From Pseudomonas sp. GM79 (GTDB lineage Bacteria; Pseudomonadota; Gammaproteobacteria; Pseudomonadales; Pseudomonadaceae): a stretch of 64,000 bases of DNA. The notes beneath the pieces are model-generated. The model was not told the DNA's origin. It made no database searches and saw only the letters and a list, made by a program, of their open reading frames with translations. The DNA is taken from NCBI RefSeq assembly GCF_000282495.1, contig NZ_AKJE01000039.1, positions 1-64,000 of the forward strand. Reading direction: 5' to 3'. The position numbers and the translations under genes are program-made. Of this stretch, positions 46,256 to 55,539 are shown piece after piece. Within the stretch, counting starts at the first letter, position 1, and each line of letters starts with the position of its first letter.

Positions 46256-46401
46256 TGGGTGCTGTGTTTCTTCAGGTGCACCGCTTTCGTGCCTCTCTGC
46301 GGGCCAAATCCGCCTGCTCGTCTATAAATAACAACACCCTCGCGCCATTGGCACGAGCACTGCAACACCCCCCGCGTCCTCCATCCAGCAAGGAACGCCA
46401 C

Positions 46402-47673
46402 ATGACGCAGAACGATTCGGGCAACGATTACCCCCTCAGCGAAGTCCCGATGCATGCCCGCAAAGGACTTGCCTCCACCGCCATGGTGCTACTGGGTTTT
46501 ACCTTCTTCACCGCGACCATGTTCGCCGGCGGCAAGCTCGGTGTGGCGTTCAGTTTCGGCGAGATGATGGCGGTGATTATCGTCGGCAATCTGCTGCTGG
46601 GGATCTACGCCGCGGGGCTGGGCTACATCGCCTTCAAAAGCGGCCTGAACTCGGTGCTGATGGGACGTTTCTGCTTTGGTGAAGTGGGCAGCAAACTCAG
46701 CGACCTGATCCTCGGCTTCACCCAGATCGGCTGGTACGCCTGGGGCACCGCGACGGCGGCAGTGGTGCTGGGAAAATATTTCGAACTGAGCGAGGGCACG
46801 GTTCTCGGGTTGATGGTGCTGTTCGGCCTGGGCTTCTGTGCCACGGCCTACATCGGCTATCGCGGGTTGGAGATTCTGTCGTACATCGCCGTGCCGGCCA
46901 TGATGTTGCTGCTGATGCTGTCGATGTGGGTTGCGACGGTGAAGGTCGGCGGGCTCGAGGGCTTGCTCGCTGTGGTTCCGACAGGAACGCTGGATTGGTC
47001 GACCGCGATTACCCTGGTGTTCGGCACATTCGTCAGCGGTGCGACGCAGGCCACCAACTGGACACGCTTCTCCCGTTCGGCGCGGGTGGCGGTGCTGGCG
47101 AGCCTGATCGGCTTCTTCGTCGGCAACGGTCTGATGGTGTTGATCGGTGCCTACGGCGCCATCGTCTATCAGCAACCGGACGTGGTCGAAGTGCTGCTGT
47201 TGCAAGGCTTCGCCATGGCCGCGATGGCGATGTTGCTGCTCAACATCTGGAGTACTCAGGACAACACCATCTACAACTTCGCCGTCGCTGGCTGCAACCT
47301 GCTGCGCACCGACCGCCGCAAAACCGTGACCCTGGCCGGCGCGGTGATCGGCACGTTGCTGGCCCTGCTGGGCATGTACGACATGCTGGTGCCTTACCTG
47401 ATTCTGCTGGGCACGGTTATTCCGCCGATTGGCGGGGTGATCATGGCGGACTTTTTCTTCCGCTATCGGGGTCACTATCCCCGCCTGGCGGATACGCAAT
47501 TGCCCGCGTTCAACTGGTCTGGCCTGACTGCCTATGCGGTCGGCACGGTCGCCGCCTTCAACTCGCCATGGGTCGCGCCGCTGGTAGGGATTACCGCTGC
47601 CGCGCTAACGTATGTGTTATTGACCGGCGTACTGGGTGCCCGTACCGCCGACGCGCCACTCCAAGATCTATAA
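46402..47673 (+). CDS. codB: Cytosine permease CodB
   Basis: A 12-helix NCS1-family proton symporter of 423 residues (E. coli CodB has 419). It has family segments FTFFTATMFAGGKLGVAFSFGEM, GFTQIGWYAWGTATAAVVLGKY, and NIWSTQDNTIYNFAVAGCNLL. It imports cytosine for use as a nitrogen or pyrimidine source. I chose ATG 46402 with AAGGAA upstream. codA follows after 13 bases. Confidence 0.94.
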   Translation: MTQNDSGNDYPLSEVPMHARKGLASTAMVLLGFTFFTATMFAGGKLGVAFSFGEMMAVIIVGNLLLGIYAAGLGYIAFKSGLNSVLMGRFCFGEVGSKLSDLILGFTQIGWYAWGTATAAVVLGKYFELSEGTVLGLMVLFGLGFCATAYIGYRGLEILSYIAVPAMMLLLMLSMWVATVKVGGLEGLLAVVPTGTLDWSTAITLVFGTFVSGATQATNWTRFSRSARVAVLASLIGFFVGNGLMVLIGAYGAIVYQQPDVVEVLLLQGFAMAAMAMLLLNIWSTQDNTIYNFAVAGCNLLRTDRRKTVTLAGAVIGTLLALLGMYDMLVPYLILLGTVIPPIGGVIMADFFFRYRGHYPRLADTQLPAFNWSGLTAYAVGTVAAFNSPWVAPLVGITAAALTYVLLTGVLGARTADAPLQDL

Positions 47674-47686
47674 GAAGGATTGCCTG

Positions 47687-48931
47687 ATGCACATCATCAA
47701 CGCCCGCCTGCGTAACCAAGAAGGCCTGCATGAGTTGCACCTGGAAAACGGCCTGATTCACAGCATCGCCCGGCAAACCGAAGCCCCATCACTGGGGCCT
47801 GACGACCTGGACGCCGGCGGTAATCTGGTGGTGCCGCCCTTCGTCGAGCCGCACATTCACCTCGACGCCACCCTGACCGCCGGCGAGCCGCGCTGGAATA
47901 TGAGCGGCACGCTGTTCGAAGGCATCGAGTGCTGGGGCGAGCGCAAGGCGACCATCACCCACGAAGACACCAAGACCCGCGCCAAGAAGACCATCCAGAC
48001 CCTCGCCGCCCACGGCATCCAGCATGTGCGCACCCACGTCGACGTCACTGACCCGGAGCTGACGGCGCTCAAGGCGATGCTTGAAGTCCGCGAGGAAAGC
48101 CGTCATCTGATCGACCTGCAAATCGTCGCGTTCCCTCAGGAAGGCATTGAGTCGTACCGCAACGGCCGGGAGCTGATGGAAGAAGCGATCCACCTGGGCG
48201 CCGATGTGGTCGGGGGCATTCCGCATTTCGAGTACACCCGTGATCAGGGCGTCAGTTCGGTGAAGTTCCTCATGGACCTGGCCGAGCGCACCGGTTGCCT
48301 GGTGGACGTGCATTGCGACGAAACCGACGACCCGCACTCACGTTTCCTTGAAGTGCTGGCCGAAGAAGCCCGCAGCCGCGACATGGGTTCGCGCGTCACC
48401 GCCAGCCACACCACGGCCATGGGCTCCTACGATAACGCCTACTGCGCCAAGCTCTTTCGGCTGCTCGGGCATTCGGGTATCAGCTTTGTCTCCTGCCCCA
48501 CCGAAAGCATTCACCTGCAAGGACGCTTCGACAGCTTCCCGAAACGCCGCGGCGTGACCCGAGTGAATGAGTTGCTCGAGGCGGGGATGAATGTGTGCTT
48601 CGGCCAGGACTCGATCGTCGACCCGTGGTATCCGTTGGGTAACGGCAACATTTTGCGGGTGCTCGAGGCTGGTTTGCACATCTGCCACATGCTCGGTTAT
48701 CGCAATCTGCAGAGCGCGCTGGATCTGGTGACCGATAACAGTGCCAAGGCCATGAACCTGGGTGATCGCTATGGGCTGGAACAGGGACGGCCGGCGAATC
48801 TGCTGATTCTGTCGGCGGACAGCGATTATGAGGTGATTCGCAGCCAGGGTTTGCCGCTGTATTCGGTTCGCGAGGGTAAGGTGTTGATGAAGCGGCAGAT
48901 GCCGGTGGTTGAATTCAGTGGTCTGAGCTGA
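47687..48931 (+). CDS. codA: Cytosine deaminase CodA
   Basis: An amidohydrolase that converts cytosine to uracil and ammonia. The 414-residue product has metal ligands H56 and H58 in VEPHIHLDATL, His in VDVHCDETDD, His in VTASHTTAMGSYDN, and Asp in CFGQDSIVDPWYPLG. I start at ATG 47687 with AAGAAGG upstream. It forms an operon with codB for uptake and deamination of cytosine. Confidence 0.96.
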   Translation: MHIINARLRNQEGLHELHLENGLIHSIARQTEAPSLGPDDLDAGGNLVVPPFVEPHIHLDATLTAGEPRWNMSGTLFEGIECWGERKATITHEDTKTRAKKTIQTLAAHGIQHVRTHVDVTDPELTALKAMLEVREESRHLIDLQIVAFPQEGIESYRNGRELMEEAIHLGADVVGGIPHFEYTRDQGVSSVKFLMDLAERTGCLVDVHCDETDDPHSRFLEVLAEEARSRDMGSRVTASHTTAMGSYDNAYCAKLFRLLGHSGISFVSCPTESIHLQGRFDSFPKRRGVTRVNELLEAGMNVCFGQDSIVDPWYPLGNGNILRVLEAGLHICHMLGYRNLQSALDLVTDNSAKAMNLGDRYGLEQGRPANLLILSADSDYEVIRSQGLPLYSVREGKVLMKRQMPVVEFSGLS

Positions 48932-49030
48932 AACATCGTTGAATGTGATGGCCCCTTCGCGAGCAAGCCCGCTCCCACAGTAGTTTTGCGTCGAGCACAA
49001 ATCCACTGTGGGAGCGGGCTTGCTCGCGAA
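48932..49030. repeat. Two REP halves in outward order
   Basis: The right part of one REPIN (interior from about 48932, REP at 48956-48979) is followed after 27 bases by a single forward REP (49007-49030). Neither is a complete doublet. Lies between codA and the convergent DapF-like gene. Confidence 0.85.
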
Positions 49031-49043
49031 GGCGATCTTGAAT

Positions 49044-50033
49044 TCAACCCATCAACCGCGCCGTACCAAACAATCTGACCCGACTCAATTCACCATCCAA
49101 TTCCTCCAGCAAAATCGGCGCCGTGCCGCCAGGCATGACCACCTTCACTGCCCCGGCCGCCACCCAACCCACGCGCCACGCCGCACACGCCACCGCACTG
49201 GCGCTGGTGCCCGACGAGGCGGTCGGCCCTTCGCCGCGCTCGAACACCCGCGCAACGATTCGGCCCTCGGATTCAAGCATCGCCCATTGCAGGTTCACAC
49301 CCGCCGGACACGGCTGCCCAGCCCCGGTCGGCATGGCATAGGCAATACGCATCAAGCCTTGCGCCAATGGCGGCTCACGCATCTGCTCATTGCTCGGCAA
49401 CGCGTCGGCATTCGCCAGCAGCGTCACGCAATGCGGATTGCCGATGCGCACAAACTGGCTCCGGTTCCAGGCAGGATCAAGCGCTGACAACGACTGCACA
49501 TGGCTGACTTCACGATCATTCAGCGTCACGCGTTCAACCTCGCGCGCACCCACCGCTTGCGGCCCGAACGAAGGTTTGCCCAAATCCAGCCAGAACCCTT
49601 GCACACCATCGATTTCAGCGGGTTTCACTGAAGTCTCCACCGGCGAAACCGCGTCGCTCTTGTCGTGATGAACCCGCAGCTGACAGGCCTCTTCCGCCAT
49701 CAGCCCTTGTTCACTCAGGGCCTGGGAAACAATCGTCAGGCCATTGCCACTTCGCTCGGCCAGGGTGCCGTCGGTGTTGACGATCAGCAGGTCAAACGGC
49801 GGTGACGATTGAAACGGTCCCACCAGCAGACCATCGCAACGATGCGCCTTGCTGCCGGGTGGTTGTGTACCCGGGGCCCAAGCGCAGAACGCCTCGATGG
49901 CCGACATTGCCCAGGCCTCACGGGTCTGCGCGGCATCGCTGGCCAGCGCAGGCAATTCGATTCCGTTACCGCGCAGGGTGTCAGGCGTCACCACCGCATA
50001 GATATTGCCCCGAGCATCGTACATCCGCGTCAT
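49044..50033 (-). CDS. Diaminopimelate-epimerase-like protein with Ser/Ser active site
   Basis: A 329-residue protein of the DapF fold. The first catalytic motif reads IVNTDGTLAERSGNGL, with S95 where DapF has Cys; the second reads RGEGPTASSGTSASA, with S274 where DapF has Cys. The phosphate/carboxylate-binding GNPHCV is kept. Without both cysteines it cannot act as a normal epimerase by the two-base Cys mechanism. It may be an isomerase, a hydratase-like or non-enzymatic paralogue. I start at ATG 50033, with a G-rich ribosome site; the upstream TTG is poor. It is divergent from the MFS gene and may be linked to it. Confidence 0.8.
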   Translation of the reverse strand: MTRMYDARGNIYAVVTPDTLRGNGIELPALASDAAQTREAWAMSAIEAFCAWAPGTQPPGSKAHRCDGLLVGPFQSSPPFDLLIVNTDGTLAERSGNGLTIVSQALSEQGLMAEEACQLRVHHDKSDAVSPVETSVKPAEIDGVQGFWLDLGKPSFGPQAVGAREVERVTLNDREVSHVQSLSALDPAWNRSQFVRIGNPHCVTLLANADALPSNEQMREPPLAQGLMRIAYAMPTGAGQPCPAGVNLQWAMLESEGRIVARVFERGEGPTASSGTSASAVACAAWRVGWVAAGAVKVVMPGGTAPILLEELDGELSRVRLFGTARLMG

Positions 50034-50202
50034 GGCGCCCCCCTCTATGAACAATTGATGTGTCGACGATATCGCGAAACAGCGGCTGGCTGTGCAAGGA
50101 TGTCACCCTGCCTGACTGCTCCTCCGCCCGGACGTGATGATCGAACCCTTTGTGGTTGTTCACTGTCCCTTGGGGACGCGACGTTTTTTGCCAAGGATCG
50201 AT

Positions 50203-51354
50203 ATGACCAACCTCAACACCCAAGCGACCTTCGTCCCCGGGCGTCTGGAACAGATGTCCACCCGCATCGCCTTTTTCATCGCAGGCTTCGGCATCGCGGC
50301 CTGGGCGCCGCTGGTGCCTTACGCCAAGGCGCGGGCCGGGCTGGATGAAGGGACCCTTGGGCTGTTGCTGCTATGCCTGGGGGTGGGCTCGATTCTGGCG
50401 ATGCCGATGGCCGGGATTCTGGCGACGCGCTTCGGCTGCCGTCGGGTGTTGAGCGGCGGCACCTTGTTGATCTGTGCGGCACTGCCGCTGTTGGCGACGG
50501 TGTCTACGATTCCGGCGTTGATCGCGGCGTTGTTCATGTTCGGCGCGGGCCTGGGCACGGTGGATTCGACGGTGAACCTGCAAGCGGTGATCGTCGAGCG
50601 GGCCAGCGGCAAGACCATGATGTCGGGGTTTCATGGGCTGTTCAGCCTCGGCGGGATCGTCGGCGCGGCGGGTGTCAGCGCGTTGCTCGGCTTGGGTTTT
50701 TCGCCGCTGGGGGCGATGTTGGTGGTGATCGTGATTCTAGTGCTGGCATTGCTTAAAGCCGCGCCGCACCTGCTGCCTTACGGCAGTGAAAGCTCCGGCC
50801 CGGCATTCGCCGTGCCCCATGGCATCGTGCTGTTTATCGGCGGGATGTGCTTCATCGTGTTCCTGGCCGAAGGCGCGGCGCTCGACTGGAGCGCGGTGTT
50901 CCTGGCGCAGGAGCGCGGGATCGACACGGCGTATGCCGGGCTGGGTTATGCGGCGTTTGCGCTGACCATGACCGTCGGGCGCTTGACCGGCGACAGGATT
51001 GTTCGGCGTCTTGGTTATACGCGGGTGATTGTATTCGGTGGGCTGACGGCCGCGGCGGGCCTGGCACTGGCGACTTTCGCACCGGCGTGGGAGGCGGCGC
51101 TGGTGGGTTATGCGTTACTGGGGGCTGGCTGCTCGAACATTGTGCCGGTGCTGTACACCGCCGTCGGCAAACAGACCGTCATGCCGGAAAGCATCGCCGT
51201 GCCGGCCATTACCACGTTGGGCTATGCAGGGATTCTCGCCGGGCCTGCGGTGATCGGCTTTATCGCCCATGGCAGCAGTTTGAGCTTTGCCTTTGGGTTG
51301 ATGGCAGTGTTGCTGGTGGCCGTGGCGATTGGCGGGAAGGTGTTGAAGGTTTAA
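50203..51354 (+). CDS. MFS transporter (YbjJ-like)
   Basis: A 383-residue membrane protein with about 12 segments. The N-terminal motif STRIAFFIAGFGIAAWAPLVPYAKARAGLDEGTLGLLL and the loop ATRFGCRRVLSGG resemble the YbjJ group of the major facilitator superfamily. Substrate unknown. I chose ATG 50203 with AAGGAT upstream. It is divergent from the DapF-like gene. Confidence 0.85.
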   Translation: MTNLNTQATFVPGRLEQMSTRIAFFIAGFGIAAWAPLVPYAKARAGLDEGTLGLLLLCLGVGSILAMPMAGILATRFGCRRVLSGGTLLICAALPLLATVSTIPALIAALFMFGAGLGTVDSTVNLQAVIVERASGKTMMSGFHGLFSLGGIVGAAGVSALLGLGFSPLGAMLVVIVILVLALLKAAPHLLPYGSESSGPAFAVPHGIVLFIGGMCFIVFLAEGAALDWSAVFLAQERGIDTAYAGLGYAAFALTMTVGRLTGDRIVRRLGYTRVIVFGGLTAAAGLALATFAPAWEAALVGYALLGAGCSNIVPVLYTAVGKQTVMPESIAVPAITTLGYAGILAGPAVIGFIAHGSSLSFAFGLMAVLLVAVAIGGKVLKV

Positions 51355-51860
51355 AAGCTTCGCGGGCAAGCCTCGCTCCTACAATAGATCTGCAGTGAAC
51401 ACAGCATTTGTTTACGACACAGACCAAATGTGGGAGCGGGCTTGCTCGCGAAAGCGTTGTGCCAGGCGACGACTTTATCGGCTGGACGTCAGTCTTCGCG
51501 GGCAAGCCCGCTCCCACAAGGATCTTCAGTGAACACAGCATTTGTGTACGACACAGACCAAATGTGGGAGCGGGCTTGCTCGCGAAAGCGTTGTGTCAGG
51601 CGACGACTTTATCGGCTGGACGTCAGTCTTCGCGGGCAAGCCTCGCTCCTACAATAGGTCTTCAGTGAACACAGATTTTGTGCACGACGCAGACCAAATG
51701 TGGGAGCGGGCTTGCTCGCGAAAGCGTTGTGCCAGGCGACGGCTTTATCGGCTGGATGTCCGTCTTCGCGGGCAAGCCCGCTCCCACAAGGATCTGCAGT
51801 GAACACAGCATTTGTGTACGCCAAAAGTCCTGTGGGAGCGGGCTTGCCCGCGATGAAGTT
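51355..51860. repeat. Tandem array of REPIN-plus-linker units
   Basis: Forward REPs begin at 51429, 51563, 51699 and 51831, a period of 132-136 bases. Each full unit is a forward REP, the interior GACTTTATCGGCTGGACGTC (last copy GGCTTTATCGGCTGGATGTC), a reverse REP (alternating CCCGCTCCCACAAGGATC and CCTCGCTCCTACAATAGGTC endings), and a linker TTCAGTGAACACAGCATTTG. The array lies between the 3' ends of the MFS and fecA genes and fills the 517-base gap. Confidence 0.93.
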
Positions 51861-51871
51861 AACTCGGTCGA

Positions 51872-54304
51872 TCAGAACCCGACGCTGGCCTGCACAAAGA
51901 ACGTACGTGGCGCGCCGACGTACATCCCCGAGTTGTTGTCGCTGGAGCGGGTGAAGTACTGCTTGTCGAAGATGTTTTTCACCCCGGCGCCAACTTTCAG
52001 GTTCGACAGTTGCGAACCGAAGTCATACCCCCCACGCACGTTCCAGGTGACGTAACCCGGGATGTCGCCGTACTGGCCGTCCGCGCTGCCTTCGGTGATG
52101 TAGTTGCCACTGAAGCTGCCATCAGCGTTCACCGCGGTGCCCGGCGAGCGCTGTTTGGACTGGGCAAAGGCATCGAGGTTGTAGGTCCAGCGGTTGATGT
52201 CATAACGCAGCCCGGCGGTGGCCACCTGACGCGAGTAGAACGGTAGGTCGCGGCCCTTGAAGCCTGGAATCTCGCCTTCATAAACGGCACGGGTGTAGGT
52301 GAAACCGGCGTTGGCGGTCAGGCCGTCGAGCCGTGGGTCCAGCGCCGCCATGTCATAGTGCACCGAGGCTTCAAGGCCCTGGTGCGTGGTGGCGCCGAGG
52401 TTGGTCCAGCCCACATCGTTGCTGATGTATTGCAACTCTTTATCGAAGTCGATGTAGAACAGCGTCACTTCCCCGCCCCACACGTCATCGTTGTAGCGCG
52501 TACCGATCTCATAGGTCTTGGCCTTTTCCGGGTTCAGGCCGTTGGCGGTGTTGTCACCCGAACCACCCTGACCGAGCTGGAAATATTGCAGGCTGCCAAA
52601 CGAGGTTTCGTAATTGGCGAACAGCTTCCAGGCCTCGGACATGTGATACATCACGCTCAGGGCCGGCAGCGGTTCGTTGCTGTCGATGCTGCGGCGCTTT
52701 TCCTGCACAGGTTTGCCAGCGGTGTCGAGAACCGGCCGGTCGTGCCATTCGGTGCTGATGCTTTCAAAACGGATGCCGGGGGTCACGGTCCAGTTGCCGA
52801 CGTCGATCTTGTCATCGATGTACACGGCATGGGCTTCGGTGCCGCCGGTACGATCCTGGAACACATGGCCATCGGAAGTTTTGGTAACCACCGGCTGATT
52901 GTTCACCAGCGCCAGGCGGCTCGCCTCTTCATGCATGCCCTCTTTCAGGTAGCGATAACCGACGCTGGCTTCCTGAGTGGTCGGGCCCAGATCGAATACA
53001 TGGGACACCCGCGGTTCGATGCCGAAGGTGTAGTAAGTGCGCGGATAAGAGCTGAGGGTTTTCTGGTCGCGAGCGGCAATGGTGCTGCCACGGAAGCTGT
53101 CGGAATAGTAGGTCAGCACTTCGGCCTGGGTGCGGTCGTCGATCTGCCGAATCCACTTGAAGGACACGTCCTTGCGGCGGCCGCTGAAGTTGTCATGGTC
53201 ACGATCGGACTGGAACGGATCGGCGTCGTACTGCTTCTGCGTCAGGCCACCGGGCATGTCGGCGCTGGCGTCGTAGTAATGGAAATTGAGGCTGAAATCG
53301 TCCTGATCGGTGGGTGCCCAATGGGTCTTGAGGATCACGTCGTCGATGTCATTGCTGTTGTTGCTTTTGCGATAACCGTCGCCGTTCACCCCGGAATACA
53401 ACAGCGCCACGCCCATGCCGTTATCGGCGGTGCCGCCGAGAAACGCGGTGTCGATGTGTTTCCAGCCACCGCGCTGGGTGGTTTCCAGGGTGGTGCCGAT
53501 TTCGCCGGTGGCTTTCTCCGGGATCGCACGGGTAACGAAGTTGATCACGCCACCGACGTTCTGCGGCCCATAACGCACGGAACCGGCGCCACGCACCACG
53601 TCGATGCTGTCGAGGTTTCCGGAGGAAATCGGTGCCATGGACAGCTGCGGCTGGCCATAAGGGGCGAAGGCAGCCGGCACGCCGTCGATCAGCACGGTAG
53701 AGCGTGGCGACAGGCGTGAGGTCAGGCCACGCACACCAACGTTCAGGGAAATGTCGCTGCCGCCGGTGCCGTTGGCGTCCTGCACTTGCACGCCGGGTAC
53801 ACGACGCAACACATCACCAACGTTCATCGCGCCCTGCTCGACCATGGCTTCACGACGGATCACCGTGCGCGCGCCGGGATGGTTTTGCACCACGGCGGCG
53901 TCGGCATCACCGAGCCAGTCGCCAACCACTTTGATGTCGGTCACGCCCAGCTCCAGCGGGCCGTTGGCGGCGGAAGTCGGAGCTGGCATCAGGGTCACCG
54001 AGCCTTCATCGATCCGGTATTCCAGACCGCTGCCTTGCAGCAATTGGCGCAAAGCTTGTTCCGGCGAGAGATTACCGTCGACTGCCGGAGCCTGTTTGCC
54101 GGCTACCAGTTCCGGGCTGAAAAAAACCTGCAGCGAGGTTTGCTGGCCCAGCTGACTCAAGGCCTGGCCCAGCGGCTGCGCCTGAATATGAATGGTATCC
54201 GCAGCGAACGCCTGGGGCAGCGCCGAGCTGACTGCCAGGGCGAGAGCGAGGGGCAGCCAGGATGATTTGTTATTTTTAGCGGTGGTTTTCTTCACGTCGA
54301 ACAT
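51872..54304 (-). CDS. fecA: TonB-dependent ferric citrate receptor FecA
   Basis: An 810-residue outer-membrane receptor for iron(III) dicitrate. After the signal peptide (ending QAFA|AD) comes the signalling STN domain (TIHIQAQPLGQALSQLGQQT to about residue 108), then the plug (GVRGLTSRLSPRSTVLIDGV and VVRGAGSVRYGPQNVGGVIN) and the 22-strand barrel, which ends FVQASVGF. The STN domain lets it signal to FecR. fecR and fecI lie upstream on the same strand, the standard surface-signalling set. Confidence 0.93.
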   Translation of the reverse strand: MFDVKKTTAKNNKSSWLPLALALAVSSALPQAFAADTIHIQAQPLGQALSQLGQQTSLQVFFSPELVAGKQAPAVDGNLSPEQALRQLLQGSGLEYRIDEGSVTLMPAPTSAANGPLELGVTDIKVVGDWLGDADAAVVQNHPGARTVIRREAMVEQGAMNVGDVLRRVPGVQVQDANGTGGSDISLNVGVRGLTSRLSPRSTVLIDGVPAAFAPYGQPQLSMAPISSGNLDSIDVVRGAGSVRYGPQNVGGVINFVTRAIPEKATGEIGTTLETTQRGGWKHIDTAFLGGTADNGMGVALLYSGVNGDGYRKSNNSNDIDDVILKTHWAPTDQDDFSLNFHYYDASADMPGGLTQKQYDADPFQSDRDHDNFSGRRKDVSFKWIRQIDDRTQAEVLTYYSDSFRGSTIAARDQKTLSSYPRTYYTFGIEPRVSHVFDLGPTTQEASVGYRYLKEGMHEEASRLALVNNQPVVTKTSDGHVFQDRTGGTEAHAVYIDDKIDVGNWTVTPGIRFESISTEWHDRPVLDTAGKPVQEKRRSIDSNEPLPALSVMYHMSEAWKLFANYETSFGSLQYFQLGQGGSGDNTANGLNPEKAKTYEIGTRYNDDVWGGEVTLFYIDFDKELQYISNDVGWTNLGATTHQGLEASVHYDMAALDPRLDGLTANAGFTYTRAVYEGEIPGFKGRDLPFYSRQVATAGLRYDINRWTYNLDAFAQSKQRSPGTAVNADGSFSGNYITEGSADGQYGDIPGYVTWNVRGGYDFGSQLSNLKVGAGVKNIFDKQYFTRSSDNNSGMYVGAPRTFFVQASVGF

Positions 54305-54392
54305 TGTCCTGTGGATCGCAAGAGTGTGCGGCTGTTAATGCAAACCAGTTGCAGTTGGACAAGTAGACGAAGAACTCGAAAAAAACCTGAAT

Positions 54393-55367
54393 CTATCGGG
54401 CAATTATTTCCTGACTGCCGTCATCGAGGGTGCGAATGGCCACCGGCAGAATGCTCGGCAAGGCCTTGAGCAGTGCGTCGGTGTTGTCGGATTTGAACAC
54501 ACTGGTCAGGCGCAAATTGCCCACTTTGGCGCTGCCGACCGTCAGCGGTTTTTGCCGATAGCGCGACACCTCTTCGGCCACTTCGCTGAGGCTGGCATTG
54601 TTGAACACCAGTTTGCCGCTGCGCCATGCGGTCAGTTCTGCAGGGTTGACCGTATAGGCGGCGGCCACCTTCCCCAGAGCATCGACGCGAGTACCGAGGC
54701 CGGCGGTGAGGCTGATGAAATCAGCGCCGTTACCTTGAACCTTGACCGTGCCCTGCTCTACGACGACGCGGGTTCCGATGCTGTCGCGACGCACGTCGAA
54801 ACGGGTGCCGGTGACAGTCACTTTACCGCTGCCCGCCTCGACCACGAACGGTCGGCTGCTGTCGTGCTCGACGCTGAACATCGCCTCGCCTTGCGTCAAC
54901 TCGATGCCGCGACGATCCTTTTCATAGCGCACCTGCACCCGGCTGCGGCCGTTCAGGTCGATCACCGAACCGTCCGGCAATGCCACATGACGACGCTCGC
55001 CAAGGGCTGTGGAATATTCAGCCGTGTAGGTCGCCGGATGGTTCAAGCCACTGAACAATCCCAGGCCAAGCGCCACCGCCAATACACTGGCGGCCACTGC
55101 GTAACGCACCCGTGGATAACGTGTGCGGCGTGCCGGCGGGGTCTCGCACAAGGCGTGCAAGCGCTTGGCCGGCAACAGATCGGCCGCCGCCCACAGGCTC
55201 TGGAGCATTTGATATTCGTCGCGATGCTGCGGGTGTTCGTCCCGCCAGACCTCGAAATCCCGCTGCTCTTCGGCGTTGACGGCAGGGTCCTGCAAACGCA
55301 CAAACCACCGCGCCGCTTCATCGCGAACCGTTGTTTGCCCGCACGCACAATCACGAGTATCCATCAT
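54393..55367 (-). CDS. fecR: FecR-type anti-sigma/sensor protein
   Basis: A 324-residue inner-membrane protein. The cytoplasmic N-terminal domain (DEAARWFVRLQDPAVNAEEQ) binds the sigma factor, one membrane helix (YAVAASVLAVALGLGLFSG) follows, and the periplasmic part has the FecR pattern ERRHVALPDGSVIDLNGRSRVQVRY with a C-terminal STN-like region that contacts FecA. I start at ATG 55367, six bases after AGGA. It transmits occupancy of FecA to FecI. Confidence 0.92.
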   Translation of the reverse strand: MMDTRDCACGQTTVRDEAARWFVRLQDPAVNAEEQRDFEVWRDEHPQHRDEYQMLQSLWAAADLLPAKRLHALCETPPARRTRYPRVRYAVAASVLAVALGLGLFSGLNHPATYTAEYSTALGERRHVALPDGSVIDLNGRSRVQVRYEKDRRGIELTQGEAMFSVEHDSSRPFVVEAGSGKVTVTGTRFDVRRDSIGTRVVVEQGTVKVQGNGADFISLTAGLGTRVDALGKVAAAYTVNPAELTAWRSGKLVFNNASLSEVAEEVSRYRQKPLTVGSAKVGNLRLTSVFKSDNTDALLKALPSILPVAIRTLDDGSQEIIAR

Positions 55368-55417
55368 GGAAAGTCCTGTTTGGCCGGGGATGAAAAGGCG
55401 CACCGCATCTGCCTTTC

Positions 55418-55506
55418 GTAGGAGCTGCCGCAGGCTGCGATCTTTTGACAGTCTTGAAACCGCTGGAGATCAAGATCAAAAGATCGCAGCCTGCGGCAGC
55501 TCCTAC
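55418..55506. repeat. Type B hairpin repeat between fecI and fecR
   Basis: GTAGGAGCTGCCGCAGGCTG continuing CGATCTTTTGA, mirrored by AAAGATCGCAGCCTGCGGCA then GCTCCTAC. It sits in the fecI-fecR intergenic gap, inside the expected transcript. Confidence 0.92.
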
Positions 55507-55539
55507 AGAAGCCGGGGATCTTTTCGGGGCGGTGGCGAA

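Noticed and set aside
51355..51860. Possible CRISPR array
   Set aside because: Repeats are palindromic REP doublets with constant, not variable, spacers, and no cas genes are present.
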